This document shows positions 38,151-47,575 of a stretch of 64,000 nucleotides of DNA, piece by piece. Location: NCBI RefSeq assembly GCF_004912145.1, contig NZ_STGT01000001.1:806001-870000 (forward strand), written 5' to 3'. Position 1 is the stretch's first letter; the number at the start of each line of letters is the position of its first letter. A program made the position numbers and the translations under genes. Origin of the DNA: Peteryoungia rhizophila (GTDB taxonomy: Bacteria; Pseudomonadota; Alphaproteobacteria; Rhizobiales; Rhizobiaceae). The notes beneath the pieces are model-generated. The model was not told the DNA's origin. It made no database searches and was given only the letters and a program-made list of their open reading frames with translations.

Positions 38151-38705
38151 ATGCGTAAGCTGGTTGGCTGGAACCTCATGTCGCTGGACGGCTATTTCGA
38201 GGGCGAGACGCCTTGGGACCTGTCGTTCCACCTCACCGTCTGGGGCGAGGATCTGCGCCGATATTCGCTGTCACTGGGCGAAGAGACCGATTTCATCGTC
38301 TTCGGCCGCAAGACCTATGAAGGCATGGCCGCCCATTGGCCGGAAACGACGGAAGAGCCCGAGATCAAGGCTTACATGAACGCAAAGCCCAAGGGCGTCG
38401 CCAGCCGAAGTCTGTCGGAGGCGCAGTGGAACAACACGCGCGTGCTGTCAGATGCCGTCTCCGACCTGCAGGCAATGAAGTCGCAGCCGGGAAAGACCAT
38501 CTTCGTCTTCGGCAGCGCGGATTTGCAGCACACACTCTTGGAAGCGGGACTGATGGACGAGGTGCGGATTTGCCTGGCCCCTGTCCTGCTCGGAAAGGGC
38601 AACCCGCTGTTCAAACCTGGCAGTGAAAAGATGCTGGCATTGCTTGAAGCACGTCCCGTCGACACCGGTGCCGTGATCCTGCGCTATTCGGTCAACGCAC
38701 GTTAG
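38151..38705 (+). CDS. RibD C-terminal/dihydrofolate reductase-like protein
   Basis: A 184-aa protein of the DHFR/RibD-C fold. It begins MRKLVGWNLMSLDGYFEG, with FIVFGRKTYEGMAAHWP and the NADPH-binding IFVFGSADLQHTLLEAGLMDE, then LAPVLLGKGNPLF. GGGAGG precedes the start. Members often act as NADPH-dependent reductases of unknown substrate and not true DHFR. It is divergent from an HxlR regulator, which may control it. Confidence 0.85.
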   Translation: MRKLVGWNLMSLDGYFEGETPWDLSFHLTVWGEDLRRYSLSLGEETDFIVFGRKTYEGMAAHWPETTEEPEIKAYMNAKPKGVASRSLSEAQWNNTRVLSDAVSDLQAMKSQPGKTIFVFGSADLQHTLLEAGLMDEVRICLAPVLLGKGNPLFKPGSEKMLALLEARPVDTGAVILRYSVNAR

Positions 38706-38714
38706 ATTGCGGGC

Positions 38715-39440
38715 TCAGCCTAGAAGATTACCGTAACGGACCGAATAGATCCGATCGCGGCCGAGAAGGTGGGCGATCAGGTCGGCGCGGACGAAGATGC
38801 CGGTGAAGGCCTTGTGGCGCAAATCGAGCCCACCCGTGGTCACGCCGAAGGAGGGCATGATCATGCGCAGGCCGTCGCTTGCAAAACACGGGCGACGGAC
38901 GGATTTTTCGCGCCGGCGGACGGTGGCGGACGGGTGGAGATGGCCTGCCACTTCGCCTTTGCCATGGGCGAGCGAAGGTTCGTGGCGGAAAGTGAGGCCG
39001 GCGAGTGAAAATACATCCATCGACTGACCGGGCAAAGCCGTCGTGCCGTCAGGATCGTGATTTCCGTTGATCCAGACCAAATCGCGTCCACCGGCAAGAC
39101 CAAAGATCATCTCGCGAAACAGCGTCGGCATCAGGGCCGAGCCGACACGGTCGTGGAAATTGTCGCCGAGACTGATGATCGTCGCCGGCTGGTAGCGGGT
39201 CACCACACTTTCCAGCAGGCGCAGCGTGGCCAGTGTGTCATAGGGTGGCAGCAATTGCCCGCGGCGTGCAAAAGCCGCGCCCTTTTCGAGATGCAGGTCT
39301 GACACGATGAGCGTGCGATGGTCAGGCAGGTACATGGCGCCGGTGAGATCACAGACGGCAGCCACGCCCGAGAGCGCGATCTCGGTCGTCGTCTCCACTG
39401 TCTCGATCGGCGCGAGGCGCCCGGCCATCATACCCGTCAT
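38715..39440 (-). CDS. pdeM: Ligase-associated DNA damage response metallophosphoesterase
   Basis: A 241-aa calcineurin-type metallophosphatase. Metal motifs appear in order: SDLHLEKG (D-x-H), GDNFHD, NGNHDP and GHLHP. This is the PdeM family that travels with the Lhr-type helicase and an ATP-dependent ligase in bacterial ligase-associated DNA repair sets. Here it lies 47 bp downstream of that helicase gene on the same strand; the ligase and exonuclease partners are not in the window. The exact substrate is not established. Confidence 0.88.
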   Translation of the reverse strand: MTGMMAGRLAPIETVETTTEIALSGVAAVCDLTGAMYLPDHRTLIVSDLHLEKGAAFARRGQLLPPYDTLATLRLLESVVTRYQPATIISLGDNFHDRVGSALMPTLFREMIFGLAGGRDLVWINGNHDPDGTTALPGQSMDVFSLAGLTFRHEPSLAHGKGEVAGHLHPSATVRRREKSVRRPCFASDGLRMIMPSFGVTTGGLDLRHKAFTGIFVRADLIAHLLGRDRIYSVRYGNLLG

Positions 39441-39487
39441 GTCTTCATTCCGCAGGCTCGGGCCTCGTCATAGCCGCTCCGCGTGAT

Positions 39488-42007
39488 TCACGCCATGGCT
39501 TCCGCGATCAGATCGTCCGCCGCCATGGAAAGAACGTGTTCCTGGGCCTCGCCCGCCACCGGCTCCTTGCCGATCTCCAGCATCACAGGAACGGCGAGCG
39601 GCGAGATCTGGGTGAGGCGCTTGTGCAGGATATGACCCTTGATTCGCTCCAACATATCGGCAAGGCGGGCAATGTCCAAAAGTCCGGCGGCAGCATCCTG
39701 TCGCGTTGCCTGCAGCAGAATATGGTCCGGCTCGTGGCTGCGCAGCACGTCGTAGATCAGGTCGGAGGAAACCGTTACCTGTCGGCCGGATTTCTCCTTG
39801 CCTGGATGGCGCTGCTCGATCAGGCCGGCGATGACGGCGCAGTTGCGGAAGGTGCGCTTGAGCATGAAGCTCTCGTCGAGCCAGGTTTCGAGATCGTCAC
39901 CCAGCATGTCCTGGTCGAAGAGGTCTGCGAGGCTGAGTGCTCCGCGCGCGATCAGGGAGCCCATGTCCTCCAAGGCCCAGATCGCGAGGGCATAGTCGGT
40001 TGCGACGAAGCCGAGAGGCTTGGCGCGCATGCGCTCCAGCCGACGGGTGAGCAGCATGCCGAGCGTCTGATGCGCAAGCCGGCCCTCAAAGGCATAGATC
40101 ACCATGTAGAAGCGCTCGCCGCGCGGGAAGGTCTCGATCAGGAGATCGCCGCGCTTTGGCAGAACCGACTTCTCCGCCTGCAGTGCCAGCCAGTCGCGCA
40201 CCTGGTCGGGCAGGCCCGTGCGGCGGGTGGGATCATCCAGCATCGCGCGCACCTGTTCGGCGAGATAGGTCGAAAGCGGGAACTTGCCACCCGCATAGGC
40301 CGGGATCTTCGGATCCATTGAAAAGGCATTCGAGACGAGGCATTCGTTGTCTCTGATGCCTTCGAAGCGCAGGACCTTGCCCGAGAAGAGGAAGGTATCG
40401 CCCTGGGTCAGCTGCTCGAAGAAATACTCCTCGACCTTGCCGAGTGTCATGCCGCCGCGGCCTATCGAGCCGAGATGATTGCGCTTTACGAGCCGGACAT
40501 TGAGCATCGGCATTTCGACGATGGTACCGAGATTGAGACGATACTGCTGAGCGACCTGCGGGTTCGAGACACGCCATAACCCGTCCTTGCGACGGCGGAT
40601 GCGGGCATAGCGCTCGTAGGTGCGCAGGGCATATCCGCCGGTGGCGACGAAATCGACGATCCTAGCAAAGGTCTCGCGCGGCAGGGCGGCATAGGGAAGT
40701 GCCGTCGTCACTTCGCGGAAAAGCTCCTCCTTGTCGAAGGCATCGGCGCAAGCCATGCCGAGCACATGCTGGGCGAGCACATCGAGCGAACCTTCGCCGA
40801 CCGGCGGGGTATCCTGGGCGCCGATATAATTGGCATCGAGTGCCGCCTGGCATTCCATGACCTCGAAGCGATTGGCCGGCACCAGAATGGCGCGCGACGG
40901 CTCGTCCATGCGGTGATTGGCGCGGCCGATGCGCTGGGCAAGGCGCGAAGCGCCCTTCGGCGCGCCTACGTGGATGACCAGATCGACGTCACCCCAGTCG
41001 ATGCCGAGATCGAGGGTCGAGGTCGCAACGACTGCACGCAGCCGGTTTTCGGCCATCGCGGCTTCCACCTTGCGGCGCTGGGAGACGTCGAGCGAGCCGT
41101 GATGTAGCGCGATCGGCAGATTGTCGTCATTGACCGTCCAGAGCTCCTGGAAAAGCATCTCGGCCTGGGAGCGCGTGTTGACGAAGAGAAGTGTGGTCTG
41201 AAAGTCCTTGAGGACCTTGTAGACCTCGGGGATGGCATAATGCGCCTTGTGCCCCGACCATGGAATGCGCTCATCCGTTTGAAGGATGGTGATGTTGGGC
41301 CGCGCGCCCCCTTCGACCGTGATCAGACCGGCCGCCGCCTCGCCGGCTTCCGGCTGGGCGACCAGCCAGCGGCGCAGGTCCATGGGCTGTGCCACCGTGG
41401 CCGAGAGGCCGATCGTCTTCAGGCCAGGAGCGAGTTTCCTCAGCCGCGTTAGGCCCAGCGACAGCAGATGGCCGCGCTTGGAAGTCACCAGCGAATGCAG
41501 CTCGTCGAAGATGACGTAGCGCAGGTCCTTGAAGAAGCGCTCCGCGTCCGAGTGGGAGATGAGCAGCGCCACCTGCTCCGGCGTCGTCAGAAGGATATCC
41601 GGCGGATTGGTCTTCTGCCGCTGACGCTTGTGAGCCGGTGTGTCGCCGGTGCGGTTCTCGATTGTGATCGGAAGCCCCATCTCGGTGACGGGCTTCATCA
41701 GGTTGCGCTCGATGTCGACGGCGAGCGCCTTGAGCGGCGAAATGTAGAGCGTGTGGATACCGGTGAAGGCCTCGCCCGGCTTCTTGCGGCCACGCTCGGT
41801 GAGTTCGGTGAGCGACGGCAAGAAGCCGGCCAGTGTCTTGCCCGCACCGGTCGGGGCGATCAGCAGCAGGCTTTCGCCGCCGTCGTCCCCGGATCTCGCG
41901 CGGGCCAGCAGCTCCAGCTGATGGTCACGCGGCTGCCAGCCCTTTTCGCCGAACCAGCGTAGGAAGGGGGCAGGCAGAAGGGCAAGGGCGGAATCAGCTG
42001 TCGTCAC
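39488..42007 (-). CDS. Ligase-associated DEXH-box DNA helicase (Lhr-type)
   Basis: An 839-aa superfamily 2 helicase. It shows Walker A APTGAGKTLAGF, the DEXH motif VIFDELHSL, ATVAQPMDL (motif III), TSTLDLGIDWGDVDLVIHV and the arginine motif QRIGRANHRMDE. The C-terminal ~400 residues match the Lhr-core extension. It forms the usual pair with the downstream pdeM gene. The role is in DNA repair with a ligase and nuclease partner, inferred from the family. Confidence 0.93.
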   Translation of the reverse strand: MTTADSALALLPAPFLRWFGEKGWQPRDHQLELLARARSGDDGGESLLLIAPTGAGKTLAGFLPSLTELTERGRKKPGEAFTGIHTLYISPLKALAVDIERNLMKPVTEMGLPITIENRTGDTPAHKRQRQKTNPPDILLTTPEQVALLISHSDAERFFKDLRYVIFDELHSLVTSKRGHLLSLGLTRLRKLAPGLKTIGLSATVAQPMDLRRWLVAQPEAGEAAAGLITVEGGARPNITILQTDERIPWSGHKAHYAIPEVYKVLKDFQTTLLFVNTRSQAEMLFQELWTVNDDNLPIALHHGSLDVSQRRKVEAAMAENRLRAVVATSTLDLGIDWGDVDLVIHVGAPKGASRLAQRIGRANHRMDEPSRAILVPANRFEVMECQAALDANYIGAQDTPPVGEGSLDVLAQHVLGMACADAFDKEELFREVTTALPYAALPRETFARIVDFVATGGYALRTYERYARIRRRKDGLWRVSNPQVAQQYRLNLGTIVEMPMLNVRLVKRNHLGSIGRGGMTLGKVEEYFFEQLTQGDTFLFSGKVLRFEGIRDNECLVSNAFSMDPKIPAYAGGKFPLSTYLAEQVRAMLDDPTRRTGLPDQVRDWLALQAEKSVLPKRGDLLIETFPRGERFYMVIYAFEGRLAHQTLGMLLTRRLERMRAKPLGFVATDYALAIWALEDMGSLIARGALSLADLFDQDMLGDDLETWLDESFMLKRTFRNCAVIAGLIEQRHPGKEKSGRQVTVSSDLIYDVLRSHEPDHILLQATRQDAAAGLLDIARLADMLERIKGHILHKRLTQISPLAVPVMLEIGKEPVAGEAQEHVLSMAADDLIAEAMA

Positions 42008-42056
42008 CGCCCCAAGGTAGTGGACGGGCGGGGAAAGAGAAGGGGCGAGAGAGACC

Positions 42057-42695
42057 TTAACGCAGCGCGATATACCGATCCGAGCGGTGGTTGATTGCGA
42101 GGAAGAGGTTCAGCACGACGGCCCCGATCACAGAATAGAGCACCACCGAAGGGCTGACGACAGCAAAAGCGAGCACCATGACGCAGAGGTCGAAGGCGAG
42201 CTGGACAAGGCCGGCGCGGATTCCGAAACGGTCCTGGATGTAGACGGCCAAAATGCCGAGACCGCCGAGGCTGGCGCGGTGGCGGTAGAGCGCCAAGAGG
42301 CCGAAGCCGAGCAGCAGGCCGCCGAGGATCGCCGCCCAGACCGGCGCAATGCTCTGAATGACGAGGAAACGGCTTTCGATCTCGACGATGAAGGAGGTGA
42401 AGCCGACGGCGACAAAGGTCTTGATGGTGAAATCGACACCGACGCGACGGAGCGAGAGGATATAGAAGGGCAGGTTGAGTACGAAGAAGAGCAGACCGAA
42501 GCTCCAACCGCTCCAATAATGCAGGACGAAGGCCAAGCCCGCCATCCCGCCCGTGAGCAGGCCGACCTGGGCGAGGAAATAGAGGCCAAGTGCTGCGATC
42601 AGGCTGCCGGCCACGAGGCCCTGAAGATCTTCCGCCGGTGTGTGGCGGGTCGGGTTCGAATTCCAGATTCCCAGCATGCTCGTCAACTGCGCCAT
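42057..42695 (-). CDS. YitT/DUF161-family membrane protein
   Basis: A 212-aa protein with five to six hydrophobic segments, including GLVAGSLIAALGLYFLAQVG, GGMAGLAFVLHYWSGWSFGL and the GGLGILAVYIQDRFG motif of the YitT family. It begins MAQLTSMLG with GGAG 9 bp upstream, and the earlier in-frame ATG is not favoured. Function of the family is unknown. It lies 49 bp upstream of the helicase, same strand, perhaps in one transcript. Confidence 0.78.
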   Translation of the reverse strand: MAQLTSMLGIWNSNPTRHTPAEDLQGLVAGSLIAALGLYFLAQVGLLTGGMAGLAFVLHYWSGWSFGLLFFVLNLPFYILSLRRVGVDFTIKTFVAVGFTSFIVEIESRFLVIQSIAPVWAAILGGLLLGFGLLALYRHRASLGGLGILAVYIQDRFGIRAGLVQLAFDLCVMVLAFAVVSPSVVLYSVIGAVVLNLFLAINHRSDRYIALR

Positions 42696-42810
42696 GTCAC
42701 GTCTCCAGAAAGTGATCGCCGAGCCCAAATGGTACCCGAGATCCCCTGGAAAACAAGGTCGATAGGTCAGTAAAGCTGACCTATGAAGCGATTCGCAAGA
42801 AAGCTGCTCT

Positions 42811-43749
42811 TCAGCCCGTCCGGCTCGCAAGAAACAGAATGCCGGAGACCGGTTTTCCGCCATCCATGCGAATGGTGGTGCGGGTCAGAACGAGGACATC
42901 GAAGCTGTTTTCGGCAAGGCGCTGCCGCACATGGCGTTCGGTGTGGGCATAACGCAGGCTCGGGGCCAGCAGATAACCTTCCCCCTCGCCCGCGTCTTCG
43001 ACCGAAAAGGCGAAGAGTGCGCCCGGCTTCGACAGCCGCGCCGCAAGCGCAAAGGCATTGGCGAGGTCACCGAGATACATCAGCACGTCGGCTGCAGAGA
43101 CGAGGTCGGCACGGGCTTGGGCAAGCCCCTCATCGAAGAGGCCCGAGCCTGACGGATCGAGCGAGAGATCGGCTTTGGCGAGGAGGTCGTAGAGGCCCTT
43201 TTCCTCGGCCTTGGCCAGCATGTTGACAGAGAGATCGAAACCCTCCAGCCGGGCGGCCCTGTCACCGATCTCGGCGCCGAAAAGGCCTGTGCCACAACCG
43301 AGATCGACGGCGTTCTCGAAACGCCTTGCATCATGATCAGCAATCAGCCGCGCAAGCTTCGCCGGGACAGTATACGCGAGCCGCTCGACGAGGGCCGTAT
43401 CAAAGCGGTCGGCATAGTCGTCGAACAGTGCTTCAACATAGCGAGACGGTGGCTGGTCCGGGACGTCTTCGGCGCCGAGCAGGGCCAGCTTCAGCCGTGC
43501 TCCGAAGATATCCTCGGGATTGAGATCCAGCGCGCGCCGCAAGGCCGGCACGGCCTTCTCTGGTAGACCCGCCTTCTCGGCGTAATCTGCCAGCCGCACG
43601 AGACCAGCCGGCCAGTCAGGCACGAGCTCCAGCGCCTGCTCCATCAATTCCACGGCTGCCTCATGTTCGCCATTCTCGGCAAGCATTCGGGCGTAATCGG
43701 CACGGCGGTCGGCGATGACGTCGCCGGACGAGAACTGCGTGGGGTGCAT
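42811..43749 (-). CDS. TPR-containing class I SAM methyltransferase
   Basis: A 312-aa protein. The N-terminal ~90 residues are TPR-like (ENGEHEAAVELMEQALELVPDW; PEKAVPALRRALDLNPED). The Rossmann methyltransferase domain has the SAM motif VDLGCGTGLFG near residue 155 and AADVLMYLGD. The substrate is unknown. The start at 43749 is chosen over longer in-frame extensions because the preceding sequence is not family-like and the TPR begins there. Confidence 0.85.
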   Translation of the reverse strand: MHPTQFSSGDVIADRRADYARMLAENGEHEAAVELMEQALELVPDWPAGLVRLADYAEKAGLPEKAVPALRRALDLNPEDIFGARLKLALLGAEDVPDQPPSRYVEALFDDYADRFDTALVERLAYTVPAKLARLIADHDARRFENAVDLGCGTGLFGAEIGDRAARLEGFDLSVNMLAKAEEKGLYDLLAKADLSLDPSGSGLFDEGLAQARADLVSAADVLMYLGDLANAFALAARLSKPGALFAFSVEDAGEGEGYLLAPSLRYAHTERHVRQRLAENSFDVLVLTRTTIRMDGGKPVSGILFLASRTG

Positions 43750-43902
43750 CGGAGAGTTTCCTGGCGCCTTCCAGCATGGAGTAGGCGCGCGGTCTTGACC
43801 GATCGCCGGAAAAAACTCAAGTCCTATCACAAGCCCCTGCTTCGCAGGCTTGCAGGGTGGGGTGACCGCGCCCATATCAGCGGACGACAACAGGAGACCT
43901 GC

Positions 43903-44169
43903 ATGGCTGATGGCATCAATCAATTTCTCGGCGACACTCCGGGCCGCACGCTCGTCAAGCTGATCGTCGTATCGCTCATCGTCGGCTTTGTAATGTCGAT
44001 CTTCGGGCTGGATCCCATGGATCTGCTGAACGGTATCCGGCACTTCATCCTCGACCTCTGGTATACGGGCTTCGATGCACTCGGGCGGGTCGGGCAATAT
44101 CTGCTGATCGGGGCCACGGTCGTCATTCCGGCCTTCATTCTGCTCCGGCTCTTCGCCTCCCGGAACTGA
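43903..44169 (+). CDS. Small two-helix membrane protein (DUF6460-like)
   Basis: An 88-aa protein starting MADGINQFLGDTPGRTLVKL, with two membrane helices (about 17-36 and 64-84). The GDTPGR...LVKLIVVSLIVGFV pattern resembles a small rhizobial family I recall as DUF6460. It lies 7 bp upstream of the CAP-domain lipoprotein, so probably one transcript. AGGAGA precedes the start. Confidence 0.65.
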   Translation: MADGINQFLGDTPGRTLVKLIVVSLIVGFVMSIFGLDPMDLLNGIRHFILDLWYTGFDALGRVGQYLLIGATVVIPAFILLRLFASRN

Positions 44170-44176
44170 ACCGCCA

Positions 44177-44674
44177 ATGTCGAACATCACCCTGCCCCGT
44201 CGCCGGCTGATCCTGATGTCGGCCGGCCTCCTGACCGCAGCGATCGCCGGCTGCCGCTCGACCGACATCCTAAATCCTGACGATGGCCAGTCGCGGGCCG
44301 AGACCACGGCAGCACTGCCCATGGTCAATCGGCTTCGCCAATCGCGCAGCCTGTCATCGCTTTCGCGCAGCCGGCCGGCAGAGGTTGCGGCGATCGCGCA
44401 GGCGAAACGCATGGCACGGGCCGGCGAGATGTCGCATCTGATCGGCTTCAACGACAGTTTTGGCGCCAGGATGAAGGGCCACGGCGTGCCCTTGCCGGCA
44501 GCCGAAAACATCGCTGCGGGCCAGGACAGCGTCGAGCGCGCGGTGCAGGCCTGGATCGATTCCAAGCGGCATCTCGACAACATGCTTGGCGGCTTCAACG
44601 GCCTGGGCGTCGCCGTCGCCTGGGATTCCTCTTCCGGCAACCGCCCCTACTGGGCCATGGTGCTATCGGCCTGA
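44177..44674 (+). CDS. CAP/SCP-domain lipoprotein
   Basis: A 165-aa protein. The N-terminal signal has a lipobox (LLTAAIAGC, lipidated Cys about 26), so it is a lipoprotein. The CAP core contains HLIGFNDSFGARMK and AAENIAAGQDSVERAVQAWIDSKRH, the pattern of the bacterial CAP family. Function unknown; cell-envelope attachment is likely. It follows the small membrane gene at 7 bp and precedes the MATE gene at 36 bp. Confidence 0.82.
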   Translation: MSNITLPRRRLILMSAGLLTAAIAGCRSTDILNPDDGQSRAETTAALPMVNRLRQSRSLSSLSRSRPAEVAAIAQAKRMARAGEMSHLIGFNDSFGARMKGHGVPLPAAENIAAGQDSVERAVQAWIDSKRHLDNMLGGFNGLGVAVAWDSSSGNRPYWAMVLSA

Positions 44675-44710
44675 GTGATTCTCCTGCTCCGGTCCCGACC
44701 GGAGCAGTTC

Positions 44711-46057
44711 ATGCACAGCCCTCTATCCTCCCCCTCCCGGCCCATCGTGGTCAGCCACCGTTCCGTGCTCGCGATCGCGGTGCCGATGACGCTCGGTTTC
44801 GTCACCACGCCGCTGCTCGGCCTCACCGATACCGCCGTCGTCGGGCGAAGTGGCGATGCGGCCCAGCTCGCAGGGCTTGCGATTGCGGCTGCACTCTTCG
44901 ACCTGCTGTTTGCGAGCCTGAACTTCCTTAGGGCCTCGACGACCGCATTGGTTGCGCAGGCACAAGGGCGCGGGGAAACCTCCGAACTCTTTGGCGTCTT
45001 CTGGCGCTCGATTGCGCTGTCGCTCGGCTTCGGCCTCATCATCCTCGTCGCCTCCCCCGCCATCGTCGGCTTCGGGCCAGCGATGATGGGGGCAGACGGC
45101 GGTGTGCAGGCGGCGGCCGCGACCTATATCGGCATTCGCATCCTCGCCGCCCCGGTGACGTTATCCAATTTCACCCTGCTCGGCTTCGTGCTCGGACGCG
45201 GGCTAGGCTCCATTGGCCTTGCCCTGCAGATCTTGCTCAATGGCGTCAACATCGCCATGTCCATCCTGCTCGGCCTCACCTTCGGCTACGGCATTGCCGG
45301 CGTCGCCTGGGGCACGGTCATCGGCGAAGTCGTCGCCATGCTCGCTGGCTTTGCCTTCGTCTTCTGGCGCTACGGGCGGGCCGCCGTCCCCCAGGTCTCT
45401 ATGGTGACCGACCGCCCGAAACTGATGGCACTCTTCCGGCTCAATCGCGACATCCTGATCCGCACCTTTTCGCTGATCACGGCCTTTACCGTCATGACCC
45501 GGATCGGAGCGGGCTTCGGAGCCGTGACGCTGGCTGCCAATGCTGTGTTGATGAACTTCTTCATGATCGCGAGTTTCTATCTCGACGGTATGGCGACGGC
45601 GGCAGAACAGATCACCGGCGAGACGATCGGTGCCCGGCAGCGCTTTGCCTTCCAGCGCGCCGTGAAGCTCACCGGCCTCTGGTCCTTCGGCCTTGCCATC
45701 CTCAGCGTCGCCTTCTTCCTGATTTTCGGCAACGCGATCGTCGGATTCATCACCACTGCCGGAGACGTGCGCAGCACTGCCGAAACCTATCTCGTCTACG
45801 CGGCACTGACCGCGCTCACCGGCGCGCTCGCATTCCATATGGACGGTGTCTTTATCGGCGCGACCTGGTCATCGGACATGCGCAACATGATGCTCGTGGC
45901 GCTGGCGGGTTATCTCGCCAGCGTCGCCGTGCTCGTGCCGCTGTTTTCCAATCACGGGCTCTGGATCGCGCTCAACGTCTTTCTTGGACTGCGCGGCCTG
46001 CTTCTGCTTCTGCGGCTGAAACCGAAGACCGATCAGACCTTCACTGACAGCCAGTGA
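44711..46057 (+). CDS. MATE-family multidrug/toxin efflux transporter
   Basis: A 448-aa membrane protein with about 12 helices in two halves. It has GFVTTPLLGLTDTAVVGRSG near the start, as in the DinF branch of the MATE family. It exports cationic drugs or metabolites by ion antiport. GGAG lies 8 bp before the ATG at 44711; a GTG at 44675 is less likely. Its 3' end overlaps the convergent pyrD by 25 bp. Confidence 0.88.
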   Translation: MHSPLSSPSRPIVVSHRSVLAIAVPMTLGFVTTPLLGLTDTAVVGRSGDAAQLAGLAIAAALFDLLFASLNFLRASTTALVAQAQGRGETSELFGVFWRSIALSLGFGLIILVASPAIVGFGPAMMGADGGVQAAAATYIGIRILAAPVTLSNFTLLGFVLGRGLGSIGLALQILLNGVNIAMSILLGLTFGYGIAGVAWGTVIGEVVAMLAGFAFVFWRYGRAAVPQVSMVTDRPKLMALFRLNRDILIRTFSLITAFTVMTRIGAGFGAVTLAANAVLMNFFMIASFYLDGMATAAEQITGETIGARQRFAFQRAVKLTGLWSFGLAILSVAFFLIFGNAIVGFITTAGDVRSTAETYLVYAALTALTGALAFHMDGVFIGATWSSDMRNMMLVALAGYLASVAVLVPLFSNHGLWIALNVFLGLRGLLLLLRLKPKTDQTFTDSQ

Positions 46058-47121
46058 TCCAGACTGGTATCGCGAAGCTCGCGGATGTTGGCGACCGTTT
46101 CGCGATCAAGCAGGGTCGACAGACCTTTCACGATACGCCCCGGCAGTGCCGGCCCCGCATAGACCATGCAGGAGTAGAGCTGCACGAGGTCGGCACCGGC
46201 GCGGATTTTCTCCAACGCCGTTTCCGCCGATGAGATGCCGCCGACGCCGATGATCGGCAGGTTGGGACCGACACGCTTGCGCATGCGGGCGAGTACTGCG
46301 GTCGACTTGTCGAAGAGCGGCGCGCCAGATAGGCCACCAGCCTCTCCCGCGAGCGCAGCATCGTTCAGTCCTTCGCGCGAAAGCGTGGTGTTCGAGACGA
46401 TCAGACCGTCGAGATCATGCGCGGCTGCGACCTCGGCGATATCATCCATGCCCTCTTCAGTCAGGTCCGGCGCTATCTTCAGGAAGACCGGCAGCCGCTT
46501 GCCGGCACGCAGGCCTTCTTCCGAGCGGGCGGCGAGCACGGCCGAGAGAAGCGCGTCGAGGCTCTCCTTGGCCTGCAGGTCGCGCAGGCCGGGCGTGTTG
46601 GGCGACGAAATGTTGGCGGTGAAATAGGTGGCGACTGAATAGAAACGGCGAATGCCGGCCACGTAGTCCGCGATGCGGTCCATCGCATCCTTGTTGGCGC
46701 CGATGTTCACGCCGACGATACCCGGGCGGTTGCGACGGGCGGTCAGCCGGTCCAGCGCTGCGGTGTGGCCTTCATTGTTGAAGCCGAGACGGTTGATCAC
46801 GGCATTGTCGCGCTCCAGGCGAAAGATGCGCGGCTTCGGATTGCCGGCCTGCGGCTTCGGCGTCAACGTGCCGACTTCGGCGAAACCGAAGCCCAGAGAC
46901 AGCAGTGCATCCGGCACTTCGGCATTTTTGTCGTAGCCGGCTGCCATGCCGAGCGGGTTTGGAAAGCGAATGCCGGCGACGGTCTGGACGAGACGCGAAT
47001 CCGCGGGCGTCTTGCAGGCCGGCACGAGGCCGGTCTTCAGCGCTGCAACCGAAAGCCCGTGGGCGGTTTCGGCGTCGAACAGAAAGAGACCTCGGCGACC
47101 GAGGGAAAAGAGGTCGGACAT
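46033..47121 (-). CDS. pyrD: Dihydroorotate dehydrogenase (quinone), class 2
   Basis: A 362-aa flavoenzyme of pyrimidine synthesis, oxidising dihydroorotate to orotate with quinone. It has the N-terminal membrane-associated helices (DAETAHGLSVAAL), NPLGMAAGYDKNAEVPDALL, INRLGFNNEG, NIGANKD, and the catalytic Ser in ANISSPNTPGLR. Its start overlaps the stop of the DUF952 gene (47121), showing coupling. Normal length. Confidence 0.95.
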   Translation of the reverse strand: MSDLFSLGRRGLFLFDAETAHGLSVAALKTGLVPACKTPADSRLVQTVAGIRFPNPLGMAAGYDKNAEVPDALLSLGFGFAEVGTLTPKPQAGNPKPRIFRLERDNAVINRLGFNNEGHTAALDRLTARRNRPGIVGVNIGANKDAMDRIADYVAGIRRFYSVATYFTANISSPNTPGLRDLQAKESLDALLSAVLAARSEEGLRAGKRLPVFLKIAPDLTEEGMDDIAEVAAAHDLDGLIVSNTTLSREGLNDAALAGEAGGLSGAPLFDKSTAVLARMRKRVGPNLPIIGVGGISSAETALEKIRAGADLVQLYSCMVYAGPALPGRIVKGLSTLLDRETVANIRELRDTSLDHWLSVKV

Positions 47122-47477
47122 CAGCGCTTCTCCTCGGCCATGGACGGAAAGATATGGAGCCCATCATCTCCGAGCGGGAGGGGCTTTTCCCAGATCACGG
47201 CATCGAGCGGCAGATCAGCATAGAGATGGGGAAAAAGTTCGCCACCGCGGGAGGCTTCCCATTTCAGTGCTTCACCGAAGACCGTGGCGTCGACTGCGAC
47301 CAGCAGGAGACCCGCCTGCCTGGCAAAATGCAGCCGCGCGGTCTCGATGGCTTGGGCGGCGGTGGAAAAATGGATGTAGCCATCCTTGAGATCGATAGCA
47401 GCCCCCTTGAAAAGGCCTGCGGCACGGGCCTGCTGCCATAATTCTCGCGGAACGATCTTGTATATAGTCTTGTCCAA
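47121..47477 (-). CDS. DUF952 family protein
   Basis: A 118-aa protein typical of DUF952: TIYKIVPRELWQQARAAGLF and DGYIHFSTAAQAIETARLHFA, ending in LPLGDDGLHIFPSMA. It overlaps pyrD by one base (the shared TGATG junction), so the two are coupled. Function unknown; the fold is thought to be a small alpha/beta domain in the ADP-ribosyltransferase-like group, which does not establish activity. Confidence 0.85.
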   Translation of the reverse strand: MDKTIYKIVPRELWQQARAAGLFKGAAIDLKDGYIHFSTAAQAIETARLHFARQAGLLLVAVDATVFGEALKWEASRGGELFPHLYADLPLDAVIWEKPLPLGDDGLHIFPSMAEEKR

Positions 47478-47575
47478 GGTCCGGTCTCTCCCAGATCATG
47501 AGGGTCGAGGCGGGTTTGCCGCAAACGCGGACAAAAGTCCACGCCCGGCGAGACGGACAGCAGGAGGAGTCAAAG

